From assembly GCF_004193775.1 (NCBI RefSeq), contig NC_041006.1:29255102-29319101 (forward strand): a stretch of DNA of 64,000 nt, given 5' to 3'. Numbering within the stretch: the stretch's first letter is position 1; every line of letters starts with the position of its first letter. This document shows, piece by piece, positions 21,865 through 32,789 of the stretch. The position numbers and the translations under genes were made by a program. Source of the stretch: Glycine soja (lineage: Eukaryota > Streptophyta > Magnoliopsida > Fabales > Fabaceae). The notes beneath the pieces were generated by a model. That model made no database searches and was not told where the DNA came from. It was given only the letters and a program-made list of their open reading frames with translations.

Positions 21865-22455
21865 ATGAATTCAATTATTACAGTGTTGTATTTCAACGAA
21901 AGAGTATATAAAGACAATGATGGTGTAATATTTGAAGGTAGTAAAAAGACGATTCAGATTAAACGCGGAATTAGTTTCAATGCTTTGAAAAAAATTGGAG
22001 ATAAGGTAAAGTTAGAAAATAATGAAATTATTTCTACTATAAGTTGTAGATTTTTAGTTTTAGGAAAATATGTTGCGTTTCAAATTTGTGATGACGAAGA
22101 TGTTGAAACTATGATCGAAAGTTTTCAACAACAACAACAAATGTAAGTTCTAGAATTATACGTAGAAAATGATGTTGCTGGTGGTTCTATGTTTCATGTT
22201 GCAAATTCTGTTACGTCATATGGGCATAATGTACCTTATCATGAGTCGGAACTGCCAAGAAATATAAGCAATTTACATGACGATGAAGATGATGATGATG
22301 ATTATCTTGCGTCTAACTCATACGTTGAAGAGTCTTTCGATGAAGGTGATAGTGTTGATGAAATATCTGATACAGACGATGAAGTCACCGACATCGTTGA
22401 ACCAGTTTCAATTGTTCACCCAACTGAAGGTAAATTTTATGAAATACAAAATTAG
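21865..22455 (+). pseudogene. MuDR/MULE transposase N-terminal fragment with one premature stop
   Basis: The frame begins MNSIITVLYFNERVYKDNDG and continues VIFEGSKKTIQIKRGISFN, with VKLENNEIISTISCRFL further on. This is the PB1-like MuDR N-terminal domain found at the start of plant MULE transposases. A TAA at 22144, most simply from CAA in a Gln run, breaks the frame. The same frame then continues to 22453 with an acidic Asp/Glu-rich linker typical of these proteins (HDDEDDDDDYL). A possible splice donor follows at HPTEG. The catalytic DDE core, CCHC knuckle and SWIM finger are missing; the telomere-like array begins 55 bp later. It may once have encoded the mobilising transposase of this family. 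Confidence 0.75.
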
Positions 22456-22509
22456 TTGAATACATCTATCTTTTTATCACAATTGTATTTAATGGTAACT
22501 AAATACGAG

Positions 22510-23627
22510 TTTAAGGATTAGGGTTTATGGGCCTAAGCCTTAGGGTTTATGGGCCTAAGCCTTAGGGTTTAAGGTTTAAGATTTAGGGTTTAGTGTCTAA
22601 GTATTATGGTTTAGTGTTTAGGGTCTAAGCCTTAGGTTTTAGGGTTTAGAATTTAGGATTTAAGGGTTTATGGTTGAGTGGTTTGGGTTTAGGGTTTAAA
22701 ATTTAGGGTTTATAATTTAGTGTTTAGGGTTTAGGGTTTAGGGTTTATGGTTTAGTTTTTATATTTTAGGGTTAAGGGTTTAAAAGGTAGGGTTAAGGGT
22801 TTAGGGTTTATGGGGTTATAATTAAGGATTTAGGGTTTAGTTTTTATATTTTAGGGTTAAGGGTTTATCGTGAAGGGTTTAAGGCTTAAGGTTTAGGGGT
22901 TATAATTTAGGGTTTAGGGTTAAGGGTTTAGGATTTAGGGTTTAGAATTTAGTGTTTACGGTTTAGAGTTTAGAATTTAGGATTTAGGATTTAGGGTTTA
23001 GGGTTTATGGTTTAGTTTTTATATTTTAGGGTTTAGGGTTTAGAATTTACTGTTTAGGGTTTAGAATTTAGGGTTTATTTTTTATATTATAGGGTGAAGG
23101 GTTTAAAAGGTAGGGTTAAGGGTTAGGGTTTATGGTTTAAATTTTATGGTTAAGGGATTAGGGTTTAAGATGTAGGGTTTATTGTCTAACCTTTGTGATT
23201 TAGAGTTTAGGGTTTAGGGTTTAGAATGCAGAGTTTAGGGTTTAAGGATTTGAATTCAGAGTTTAGGGTTTAGGGATTAGAATTTAGGGTTAAGGGTTTA
23301 GGGTCTAGGGCTTTGAGGTTTGGGGTTTGGTGTCTAAGCCGTAGGGTTTAGGTTTTAGTGTTTAGAATTTATGGTTAATGGTTTCGGGTTTTGAGATTTA
23401 GGGTTTGGTGTCTAAGCCTTAGAGTTTAGGGTTTAGTTTTTAGAGTTTTGGGTTAAGGGTTTAGGGGTTAAGCTTTTGGGTTTAGTGTCAAGTGTTAGGG
23501 TTTAGTGTGTAGGGTCTAATCCTTGGGGTTTAGGATTTAGGGTGTAGGGGTTATGGTTTAGAATTTAGAGGTAAGGGTTTAGTGTCAAGTCTTAGCGTTT
23601 AGGGTGTAGGGTTTATGGTTTAGGGTT
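22510..23627 (+). repeat. Degenerate telomere-like array (TTTAGGG-type), about 1.1 kb
   Basis: The array is built almost entirely of variants of the plant telomere unit TTTAGGG: TTTAGGG, TTTATGG, TTTAGTG, ATTTAGGG, TTAAGGG, and longer phrases such as CTAAGCCTTAGGGTTTA. All have the G-rich strand on plus. Perfect pairs such as GGGTTTAGGGTTTAGGGTTT are short (for example near 22725-22745). It sits between the MuDR fragment and the PMD gene inside the MULE. Being internal and degenerate, it is not a chromosome end. Confidence 0.9.
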
Positions 23628-23824
23628 GAAATAAAATTACTCCAGACTCATATGCATCTAATGAAATACAATTACATTTAGAAGTTGAAATAAATGGAGT
23701 GGATCAAGCCAGGTTGAGTGACATTAGTTATCCATAAGTAAGCCTTAATAAACTGAATACCATACATTACGTGTGAAATTCAAATGAGAAATATACAACA
23801 AGATATTAAATGGAGACATGCAAA

Positions 23825-26012
23825 TCATTCATTTTGGTGTCCGTGATGCCTTGTGGATGTGCCACATGGTCGATCCCATCTTCGTGCTTGGCGATCAGGA
23901 TTTCTTCTGCCCCGATGCCTCCCCGCTTCTTCTTCGTCAGCCTCCGCTGAAAATTCGTGACGCAAATCAATACCTAATAAGTCACCCATATTAGGTATTG
24001 GTCCCTGTACATTCCATTGTGTTCCTAATGGGGCATTAGGTGTTGGAATTGGACCCTGATATTGCTGCGAAGGGGTCATAGTGGGCCATGAAAAATGAGC
24101 TTGTGTTTCTGCAACACCACCGAACGAATGCTGGCTTGCAGAAGTATCAGTGTGATGACCCTGAAAAGGATACTGATACATCTGTGTCGGATACTGAGCA
24201 AATGTTTGTGGCATGTAATACATTCCATGGCCACGCTCTGCCATTTGTTGGGAATATTCTTCCGCTTCAACAGCCTCCCTTCATCTGTCTATGCCCTGAG
24301 TTTCAACACTTGACTGAAGAATGTGAAACTGTTGTGCAGGAAATTGACGCTCTGATGCAGGACCATGTGACACTGGTTCAGTGATTCTCTCTTGCTCTTC
24401 GGATAAAATTGTAATTTTCTCCACATAAGGCACGAGATCATCAACTGTCCATGTATTCCTCCCTTGAGGAGACACCATGTATTGTAATGTCTCTGCAACT
24501 TCAGCCTACAATTATTAGGGTCAGAATTTTAATGGGCATCATTAAAAAAAATGTTAAAGTTAAATATTCAAAAAAACTAAAAAATACCAAAGTAGTCGTG
24601 TTTGCATTTTGTGGGTCAACAAACATCTTTGTCTTTCGCCTATACCAAACCATGTAGTCTGAGTTAAAGCTCAATAGGCCTTCTTGTCGAGGATAAGCGT
24701 CGACCCTAAAAGCATGGCGATTGTTCCACTGATGAATCATTGGGGCGAACAATTGCCCCCAATTTTCGTCATGTTTCCCTTTTAATGTTATGTCATGAAT
24801 GTTTAAGGGTTGCGAAGGAGACTCTGGAATTGGTTGCTGCATCCCAAATTGTCTCAATACTCTGTCCGGTTGGTGCCACTCAATAACTTGGAAACAAATT
24901 AGTGGCACCACTGCCCACCACGCGACACTTCCGAGTACACAAATGGGAGGCAACAATGATATAACGGTTGTTATGTAAGGCTCCCACACAAACTGCATAT
25001 AACAACATAGTTGTCAACATTTTAGTAAAATAACACATCATTTTTTATTTTACAAATACAATACCATGTTCTTACCTCATGACGTTTCATAATATCCAAC
25101 TTGCGACGAAAAACTCTGACATCATCATTGTCGATATGTTGGTTTCCACGTCGCAGCCACCTACAAAGATTAAAATTTAATATACCCTAAAACCATTTAT
25201 TCTATTAAAATGAAAGACACTTTTAAAAATGACTAACCTGTGCCCCAGTGGTTTATTTTCTACTTGGGAAGGAGTTCTCTTTGGAGCCAAGGTTGGACAT
25301 CGTTCCCATGCCCACATTTGTAGTAAGATGCACATACCTCTGATTGATTTAGTTTTATAATCGGTGGCACTGCACATCTCTCTGTATAGAAAAGCAAGTA
25401 CGGCAGGTCCCCATGCATATGTGCCATAGTCTTCAGAGTCACGTAAAAATTGAAGGTAGCTTAGCGAAACTTTGTTACTTCTTCTTCGTCGTCGTCGTCA
25501 TTATTTATTTGTGCAAAATGGTGAGCCAGCCAACTCAATTTAACCACACTACTTTTAATTTCACCTTCTTGTGATCTGACTCCCAATAATTCCTCACATA
25601 AATCAGCTCAATCAAGATTTGTTGGATCGATTAATGATAAACCATCCACACGTATACCTAACAATACAGAGACGTCTTGGAGAGTAATAGTATACTCTCT
25701 GCATCTCATGTGAAACGCATGTGTTTCCGGCCTCCATCTTTCTATCAGAGCACTAATTAATGAGGCATTTATTTTTAAGTATCCCATTTTCATAATCCAG
25801 TAAAAACCAGATTGTCGAAGAAAAGGAAAAATTGCCTCTGGAATTTCTTCTTCCCCTTGATACGTGGGGGCTCGTCCGATATGTAATTTCCGATCTTCTT
25901 CTCCATTCCAAACATGTTCTAAAACATGCTTAGGTTGCATCCATAATACATCACCATCGATGAAGCCAGACTTAATTTTAATATGTGATGGACATGACGA
26001 TGAAGATGCCAT
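23825..26012 (-). pseudogene. Plant mobile domain (PMD, MAIN/MAIL1-like) gene, broken
   Basis: Read from 26012 downwards, exon 1 (to about 25216) begins MASSSSCPSHIKIKSGF and carries LRQSGFYWIMKMG, LIERWRPETHAFHM, GEMTITL-type EYTITLQDVSVLLGIRVDG and MWAWERCPTL. Exon 2 (about 25161-25077) reads WLRRGNQHIDNDDVRVFRRK. Exon 3 (about 24994-24590) reads WWAVVPLICFQVIEWHQPDR, then VLRQFG, and ends MVWYRRKTKMF. Exon 4 (about 24506-23825) has a Tyr/Gln/Pro-rich tail. This is the plant mobile domain of MAIN/MAIL1 proteins, aminotransferase-like in older databases. Breaks are a TGA at the usual Trp near 25608, a frameshift near the GAC run at about 25480 and a TGA at 24281. Host MAIN/MAIL1 act in transposon silencing and genome stability; PMD copies are also common in transposons. 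Confidence 0.82.
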
Positions 26013-26029
26013 TGCTACTGCAAAATAAA

Positions 26030-27180
26030 ATATAATACAATAAATTCATAAATCAATTTATACATTATTTGTAGATAATATAAATTAAACTACGCACATT
26101 TATAAAAATGTTATTAAATATATAACAATAAATTTGTAATAAATAAAACTGGCCAATTTTGAATATATTCTATAGATAAATTAAAATACATGACAAATTT
26201 AAATTAAAAAAATATATTCTACAATTAATAAAAAAATAATTAAATAAAATATGGACTAACAAATTATTTATAATACAAACAAATATTGAAATGCAAAAAA
26301 TTATTTAAACAATATATATACAAAAATAATAATAATGTACAATGTATCATATATTTAATAACGTAAATTTCCTAAAACAAATAATATTAACCTACAAACT
26401 AAAACCAACACTATCTTATCATATATATATATAACTAAAAACTAAAAATAATTAACTCAAACAATATTAACTTATCAATTCATTTATTTAAAACTATACT
26501 ATCTATATATAACATACAAAATTATAACACTAAAAAGGCAAATTTACGTGTATCTAATATTACAATTATTTAGTTACATGTAAAATGCTTAAAATTTCTA
26601 CAGCTAGCTAATATTACAAAAACTAAAAATTTACGTCTATCCTAAAATTTACAAATATATAATTAAACCTTAAATCAACTTGTGTCTAATATTTCTACAG
26701 CTAGCTAATATTACGTATATTACATGTGCCTAATATTTCTAAAGCTAATAATACGTGTGGCTGACTAAATATTTCTACAACTAGCTAATATTATGTGTGC
26801 CTAATATTTTTACAGCTAGCTAATATTATATATATTACGTGTGCCCGCCTAATATTAGGTATATTACCTGTGCCTAATATTTCTAAAGCTAATAATATTA
26901 TATCACATATATAATATCTAAAAATATATACAACAAACCAAACTAACTAACATATATAATATCTAAAAATATATACAACAAACCAAACTAACTAACCTAA
27001 CCTTCAAATATCTATTAATACATAAAAATTAAGAACAACATAGTAACTAACCTAACCTTACAATATCTATTAATCCTAATTAACCTAAACTTACAATACC
27101 TATTAATACTAACTAACCTACTATTTTTATAATATTAACAACATAAAATATAAATCAGAATATATAAATCTTATTTAAGA
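26030..27180. other. AT-rich internal part of the MULE with short repeats
   Basis: No gene is visible. From 26590 to 26900 the phrase TAATATTTCTACAGCTAGCTAATATTA recurs in variants about five times, with GTGTGCCTAATATT linkers. A perfect 45-bp duplication follows (listed separately). This is the region upstream of the minus-strand PMD gene, so its promoter would lie here. Confidence 0.5.
26906..26995. repeat. Perfect 45-bp tandem duplication
   Basis: The unit starting CATATATAATATCTAAAAAT and ending AACCAAACTAACTAA occurs at 26906-26950 and again at 26951-26995 without a difference that I can see. Confidence 0.9.
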
Positions 27181-27409
27181 AAATCACTTACCAGGAATGA
27201 ATTATGGAAGACAAATACACAGCAAAGCAAAGTTGAAGGAAGTGCAGCACACACACACTCTCACTCACTGAAACTCAACAAAGGAGAAAAGAGAAAAACT
27301 CAGCTTGGACAAGAGAAGAGAAGTTTATGTAAAAATTTAAGTTTCTGGAGGTTTTTTTTATAGAAGGAAATGTAAAGAAGCAACGGTCAAAAAGCTAAGC
27401 TAAGGCTAC

Positions 27410-27672
27410 TCTGCGTTTTCAATGCATGCATGCAACCCTAACACTGCAAAGTTGTAACCCTAACACTGCAAATCTGTCACCCTGGCTTGCTCACGTGATG
27501 CACCTATCTCGCCACTAGAGAAGGCGAGGGCTCTCTTCACATATCTCGCCAATCCAGAAGGCGAGACCTTCTCCTACATGGACGTGTCTCGCCAGTGGAA
27601 GTGGTGGTATCGTCCACGTCACGCCCTGTAACGCCAATGTGAATGGTGGATCAACCATTATCGTCAGCACCA
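27410..27672 (-). repeat. Right subterminal region of the MULE with CTCGCC hairpins
   Basis: TATCTCGCCA...GAAGGCGAG occurs twice (near 27507 and 27543), each able to form a stem of 6-8 bp. A third TCTCGCCA follows at 27597. Two copies of (A)ACCCTAACACTGCAAA lie at 27433-27475, the complement of the AGGTTAGGG motif on the left side. Confidence 0.6.
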
Positions 27673-27774
27673 CCAGCGGCTTCCATGGAAAACAAACCCC
27701 CTCCGTAATTACTTTTAAAAGAGACCCCTTTAGGTAAATAGTTTCTAAAGGTGACCCCTTTACGTAAATTTGTC
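27673..27774 (-). repeat. Right terminal inverted repeat of the MULE
   Basis: It ends CGTAAATTTGTC and pairs with the left repeat at 19812-19912 over about 100 bp with small differences. Confidence 0.85.
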
Positions 27775-27784
27775 ATTGTTTACA
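27775..27784. repeat. Right target-site duplication of the MULE
   Basis: ATTGTTTACA is identical to the copy at 19802-19811. Confidence 0.88.
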
Positions 27785-30180
27785 ACATGTTGAACCTTAC
27801 CCCCATAATTGAGATTTTAGGGGATACTTTCCTCCTTTTTCCACAAGTTTTCGTTTATCATATGCAAGGGTTTAAATTTCACTCAACTATTCATGATTAT
27901 ATAAAAAAACTATAAATTTGTATGATCAAATTAAAGAATTAAATTAATGATATTTAAGCAATGACCAGTGAGCTTGATTTATTGTAAAAGTCCCTTATAT
28001 ATTTATTCAATCCTACGAATAAAAAATGACTAACAATATTTTAATAGCTTAATGATTTAAGTTATATAAAATTTCCAAAAAGATCAAACTCATGTTACTT
28101 TGCATAATCAATAAATTAACTACTTCAATGCCATTTGAAATCCCGAAATAATTATAGTGGAGCACTGATAATTTTTTCTCATTATTTACTTGACAAAATA
28201 GTTATCTGCAAATTCCATGATCAAGTTTAACATATGAAGATAAAAAATTTCAACGAAACTTAATTCTAAAAAAATCATGTACATAAATAAGTATATAATT
28301 ATTTAAATAACAGTAAATATTTTTACCAAATGTGAATGAAAATTTTAAACAGATAAAAATATTCACATATATTTTGTAAGAAAAATATTTTATATATTAT
28401 CAATTCATAAGTTAATAATTTATCTAGAAGAGGTACATTAGAGGGACAAAAATAAACTAGTAAGTGCGATATGTGTTATAGAACATAGAATGATAGAAGG
28501 GCAAAAGGGAAATATAATGGTGGGACTTGGAGTAAAAACGGAATATACATGAAAACTGGAGGTGGCCAGCACAATTATTCCAAAGGAGGACAAACAGAGC
28601 AAAGGTGTGACGCGGATTTCACCAACGCTCCCTTTCAATACATTTAGGTAAGCACGACAAATTCCAAGCTTCTTGGTGCGGATGCAGTCTCAGTCTCACT
28701 ATTTAACAAAAGCACAATGTTTTTTCCAACTACCAATACTTCACTTTCTGTTCACTGTATGTATGTAGGATTCTGCTTGTAAATGAACTCAGATATTTGT
28801 AAATTATATCAGCTTGACTCATTAAATTGATCAAAATCATTTGTTTTACTTAACTGATTTTATTCTTGATTATATAAATGATTCAAATGTAAACTTTATA
28901 GACATAATTTATAACTATTAATAATGACAATTATCTCTATTTTTATACATATTTATTATTCATAATTTATCCTTTAATTACTTTTAAAAATCACCCGCAA
29001 TCATATTTATTATCTAATAACTTTTCAACAGGATAAATATTACAATTACATCTAACCAAAAAAAAGTCAGTTAAGTCACAAGGCACTCGATGTCTTGTTT
29101 TTAACTAGTTATAATAATAAAAAGTTGTAAATAACTCTATTCTATGTGTATATAATGATTAAAGTAATCAATTTATATTAAAACATATTTACTTAGTAAA
29201 TTATAATTATATCTAAAAAATTACGTCTATTACATAAATGTCATATTCAAATATTTATTAATTATTTATCTTCAAATGAAATTAATAAATTTTAAAATTC
29301 TTTTTGAATAAATTTGAAAATATAAGCTATAAATAAAATGTTTAACCCAATAACAACTTCATATTTATTTGAATAAGTCAAGAAGTTTTGAGTTTGATTC
29401 CTTTAAATAATTGCGCTAAATGTAAACATCATATTTATTTTGTATGTCACGTTTTATCTTTGTGTTTTTGGCCTGCATCTACTTGATTACATTCATATTA
29501 ATTAGTCCGCTGATTCCTTTTATGTCATTTTATAAAAATTAATTGGTTCTTATTTAACAATGATTTTAATAATTAAAAAAATTAATTGCAATAGAGGAGA
29601 AATGTCAAGGACAAAAAGATGCGATTTTAAAGAAATAAAGAGTAATATGTAAAAAGAAAAAGAAAAAGAAAAAAAGTATAATAAAAAATACTAGTTTAAA
29701 ATAAAAAAAATTATATATTTTATTTTGTATTTCATTAATACTCTATTGTTTCATGCTATTTCTCATATGAGTAAAGATCAAACTCATTTATGCGACATTT
29801 TGAATAAAAATTATTATAGTGATTTTTCACATCGTTTTAAAAATTGATGCTAAAGGTTTTCTTTCTAACTGATGCTAAAGACATTTTTTTAAGTCTAAGA
29901 GCCTAATTTTTTTATTATCTTAATAAATAAAAAATTCTTATAGCATTGTTAGACAACATCAAAATAGCTGTCAATTATATTATTTAGATAAGATTAATAA
30001 TTAATAAAATTGATAAATATTTTATACTTATAATATGATGACAAAAGAATAAAAGACAAACACCAAAGTAAACTAGTAGTCTTGTAGTTATTATATGAAG
30101 GCTCAATGCCAATATTATGTTCCAGTTTTTGAAATAGATAAAATGAAAGATGTTCTTACCAAGTTCACTAGTCAAGTTAA
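27785..30180. other. Intergenic, AT-rich, no gene seen
   Basis: Neither strand has a frame with a recognisable domain. The sequence is mostly A/T with short poly-A tracts, including an AAAAAG run near 29655-29675. No tRNA-like or structural RNA pattern was noticed. Confidence 0.55.
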
Positions 30181-30229
30181 TCGATCTTCACCTTCTTCTA
30201 GTGTTGGTATGGTCTTTGATCTCCTTCTT

Positions 30230-30690
30230 TAGTATGTGGTGGGGGTACCAACAAAAGGATTCTAACGATCAAATCAGTTAAGCTCGAGGTGCTTATGTGT
30301 TTAAGGATGAGTAAAAATGTACGTTCCTCTTGGGATTCTCGAGTATATGTATCTAGTGAGAAGGGAGTTACCTTCTGTTAATTGTCTTCCTAGATTGTTG
30401 TGTGCTCTCGTTGTGTAGGTCATGGCTAGACATGCCCGAGTAGGGGACATGTGCTTGCATGTAGGACATATGTCCGACTAGATATCGAGCTCATGTGCTA
30501 ACTATAATATTGAGTATACTCCGAGCTCATGACCCGTATGGTACACAAGTCTCCCAAGCTCTGATTTCAATATGAATGAGAGAGATTAATGTATGTATTC
30601 CCGAGTTGATGACTTGTACGATACACAAGTTCCCCAAGCTCTAAGTTCAGTATGAATGAGAAAGATTAATCGATTTGGATGAGTTATGAT
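30230..30690. repeat. Dispersed repeat, partly shared with 45643-45725
   Basis: GTAGGACATATGTCCGACTA followed by GATATCGAGCTC..GTG and TATAATATTGAGTATA matches the right flank of the LTR at 45641. Inside, a block GAGCTCATGAC..GTATGGTACACAAGT..CCCAAGCTCTGATTTCA recurs as GAGTTGATGAC..GTACGATACACAAGT..CCCAAGCTCTAAGTTCA about 75-80 bp later (near 30520 and 30602). It is probably a fragment of an unassigned transposon. Confidence 0.5.
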
Positions 30691-30789
30691 GTTGTTACTT
30701 GTTTTGAGACATTGTAATGTGTGATTTTGTGACACATGTCACAATGTGTATGGTTTTAGGTGTCTTGTTGTTTGACATGTGTCGAAAAC

Positions 30790-31150
30790 CCTAGGTTTTA
30801 TTACCAAACTCAAAGGTGGCTAGTCATTGTTGAAAAGATGTAAGGAGATGTGTTGCTTCATTTGGCACGCCTCCCTATTGACGATGACTATTGAAGTGGG
30901 TTTGGGACAATGAACAAACACCATTAATGAAGAGTTGCATCTAGAAATGAAATGTTCTCAAATGTGAGGAGTTTGAATGATGGGATGTTACTAGTGGTTA
31001 TGGAAAATGAACAGGTTTATGTGGTGAGTCATTGTTGATGATTGAAAGGTTTTTCTTCTCCATATAAATGAGTTGTCCACAACATTGGAAGAAATAATTC
31101 CCCTCCAAGCATAGGCATCTTCATCTTCTTCCTTCTGGTTTTCACCTCTC
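30790..31150. other. Intergenic, no gene seen
   Basis: Short frames only. No recognisable domain, repeat unit or RNA gene. Confidence 0.5.
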
Positions 31151-31154
31151 TCTT

Positions 31155-32400
31155 TCAGAGTTTTAGGTTGTGTTAACTGATTGACAAGTGAACCAAATTG
31201 CACAAGTAGTAAATAAATGGTAAGACCAAGTGTTGTATCCATATGGACTTGTGTAACACTTGACAAAATAGAAATGTTCACTAACTATGCCTTTTAGAAA
31301 CAACAATTATAATTTGACTACGACAATGTAAATAGCAAGAAATTAAACAAACATAAAGTTCAAGAGCAAAGGAACAAGAAACCTTTTTCGGGTAATTTTT
31401 ACGAACACTTGGAGTGGGATAAAAAGAGGTAAAATAACAAAGAATGAAAGAGTTGAGATTGATTTCACTAAACCACATCCTCATGCAAACAAAGGTCACT
31501 CATCTAGTTCAAAGGTCAATTATTATCATCAACTCACTAAAATACTCAAACCTCGATCCCTCGAATGGAAAGAATCCAAGTCCCTTGACAAAATTATCAA
31601 TCCTTTAACTAATCTAATCAAGTGGCTTGCATTAAGTACAAGAATTAAAAGATGACTAACAAGCCTTGTTCTATCCATAGACACAAAGTCCATTAGGTGT
31701 TCTTCTCCATTTTTAAGTTCAAAAGCATTTCCCAATGACAATTCAAACCACAACATCAAGCAAAGGGTGATCAAGCTAAAGCAAGCATTAATGCATAGAA
31801 AAGAATACTAGTGCACAATAAACATAGATTAATAGTCAAAATGTAAAGATAAGGATAGGTTCAGTTACATCAACCCCCAAAATGGGTAAATCTAACTAAT
31901 AACTATATAAACACAAGAAGAAAATAAGAAAATAGATGAAAGAAATGATGAGAAATGTTAGGGAAGCCATGGAGAGCAAGGGAGAGAGCTTCCTAACCTT
32001 CCCCTCAACCTTAGACAGCTTCCCCTAACCAAATCTACATTCAATTTGCAACCTTGTAGCTTAAATAGGGCCAAACATGTTGCACTGTAGTTTTTGCATA
32101 ATGGTTTGCGCGCTTAGCCCAACTTTCTCGTTAAGTGTGCATACAAAAATAGCACTTGTCTAAGTGACTGTGCGTTGAGCCTGAGTTGTGCTAAGCCTAC
32201 ATTCAAAATGGAACTACTGTAAGTGACTGCGTATTGATCCTGAGTTGTGCGCTGAGCCCTAATATAGTGCAGGGAAAACAATTCACTTAGCCTAAAATGC
32301 ATGTTGAGCCTAACATGTCTAATCCCATCATCATAAAATATATTCCTTTAAAAGGGCCTTGAATTGGGTAGCAACACCATTTATCTTCTTTCTTCATTTA
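31155..32400. repeat. Unassigned dispersed repeat containing cgcttagcc-type motifs
   Basis: The left part reads CACAAGTAGTAAATAAATGG followed by a phrase GACCAAGTGTTGTATCCATA, and a run of serial AAC/TCA-rich DNA follows. The right part (32100-32330) carries GCGCTTAGCCC, GCGTTGAGCC and GCGCTGAGCCC motifs. The organisation parallels 35790-37140, which also has an AAGTAATAA-like start and CGCTAAGCGC motifs on its right side. It is non-coding. I cannot name the family. Confidence 0.4.
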
Positions 32401-32789
32401 TTTCTACACCAATATAAACTGAAATTAGATTAAAAATCAAACATTTAAACTATTTTAAAGTTGTTCTAATTTATTCAAAACTTAATTATAAACGAAGCCA
32501 AACAAGCTTAAATGTATTGATATATTAAGATAATTGCCTACAAAATGGTCATTAAAATAAAGTTCCTAAGACAATTATCAGATTGTTGTGTTGTTGTTTG
32601 TTGTTTTTGCTCTTCGTCTAGCATATGTATGTCCCATATGTTTCTCCTATACTTTTATTTTAAAAACTCTTTTCTTCCTTTTCTGGTTTTGAGAATGAGT
32701 GTCCTAATGTTCATAAAAAAATCTCTCTTAGGTAAAGAGGTTAGGTTAGGGGCATAAGGGAATCTGATACTGAGAGTTAAATTTCCTTC

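Larger units (their letters stand above)
19812..27774. mobile_element. Complete Mutator-like element (MULE) with a MuDR fragment and a PMD gene
   Basis: The element is 7,963 bp, bounded by inverted repeats of about 100 bp and a perfect 10-bp target duplication. From left to right it contains GC-rich subterminal repeats, a 330-bp tandem repeat region, a MuDR N-terminal fragment (+), a telomere-like array, a plant-mobile-domain pseudogene (-), an AT-rich part and a GC-rich right subterminal region with CTCGCC hairpins. The DDE transposase core, zinc knuckle and SWIM domain are absent, so it cannot move itself. PMD domains beside MULE transposases are known from plant genomes. Confidence 0.85.

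Noticed and set aside
22510..23627. A true chromosome end
   Set aside because: Repeats are degenerate, flanked on both sides by MULE sequence and lie inside an element with a target duplication.
26590..26900. CRISPR-like spaced repeats (CTAGCTAATATTA units)
   Set aside because: Units vary, spacing is irregular, spacers are themselves similar, and the setting is a plant transposon.
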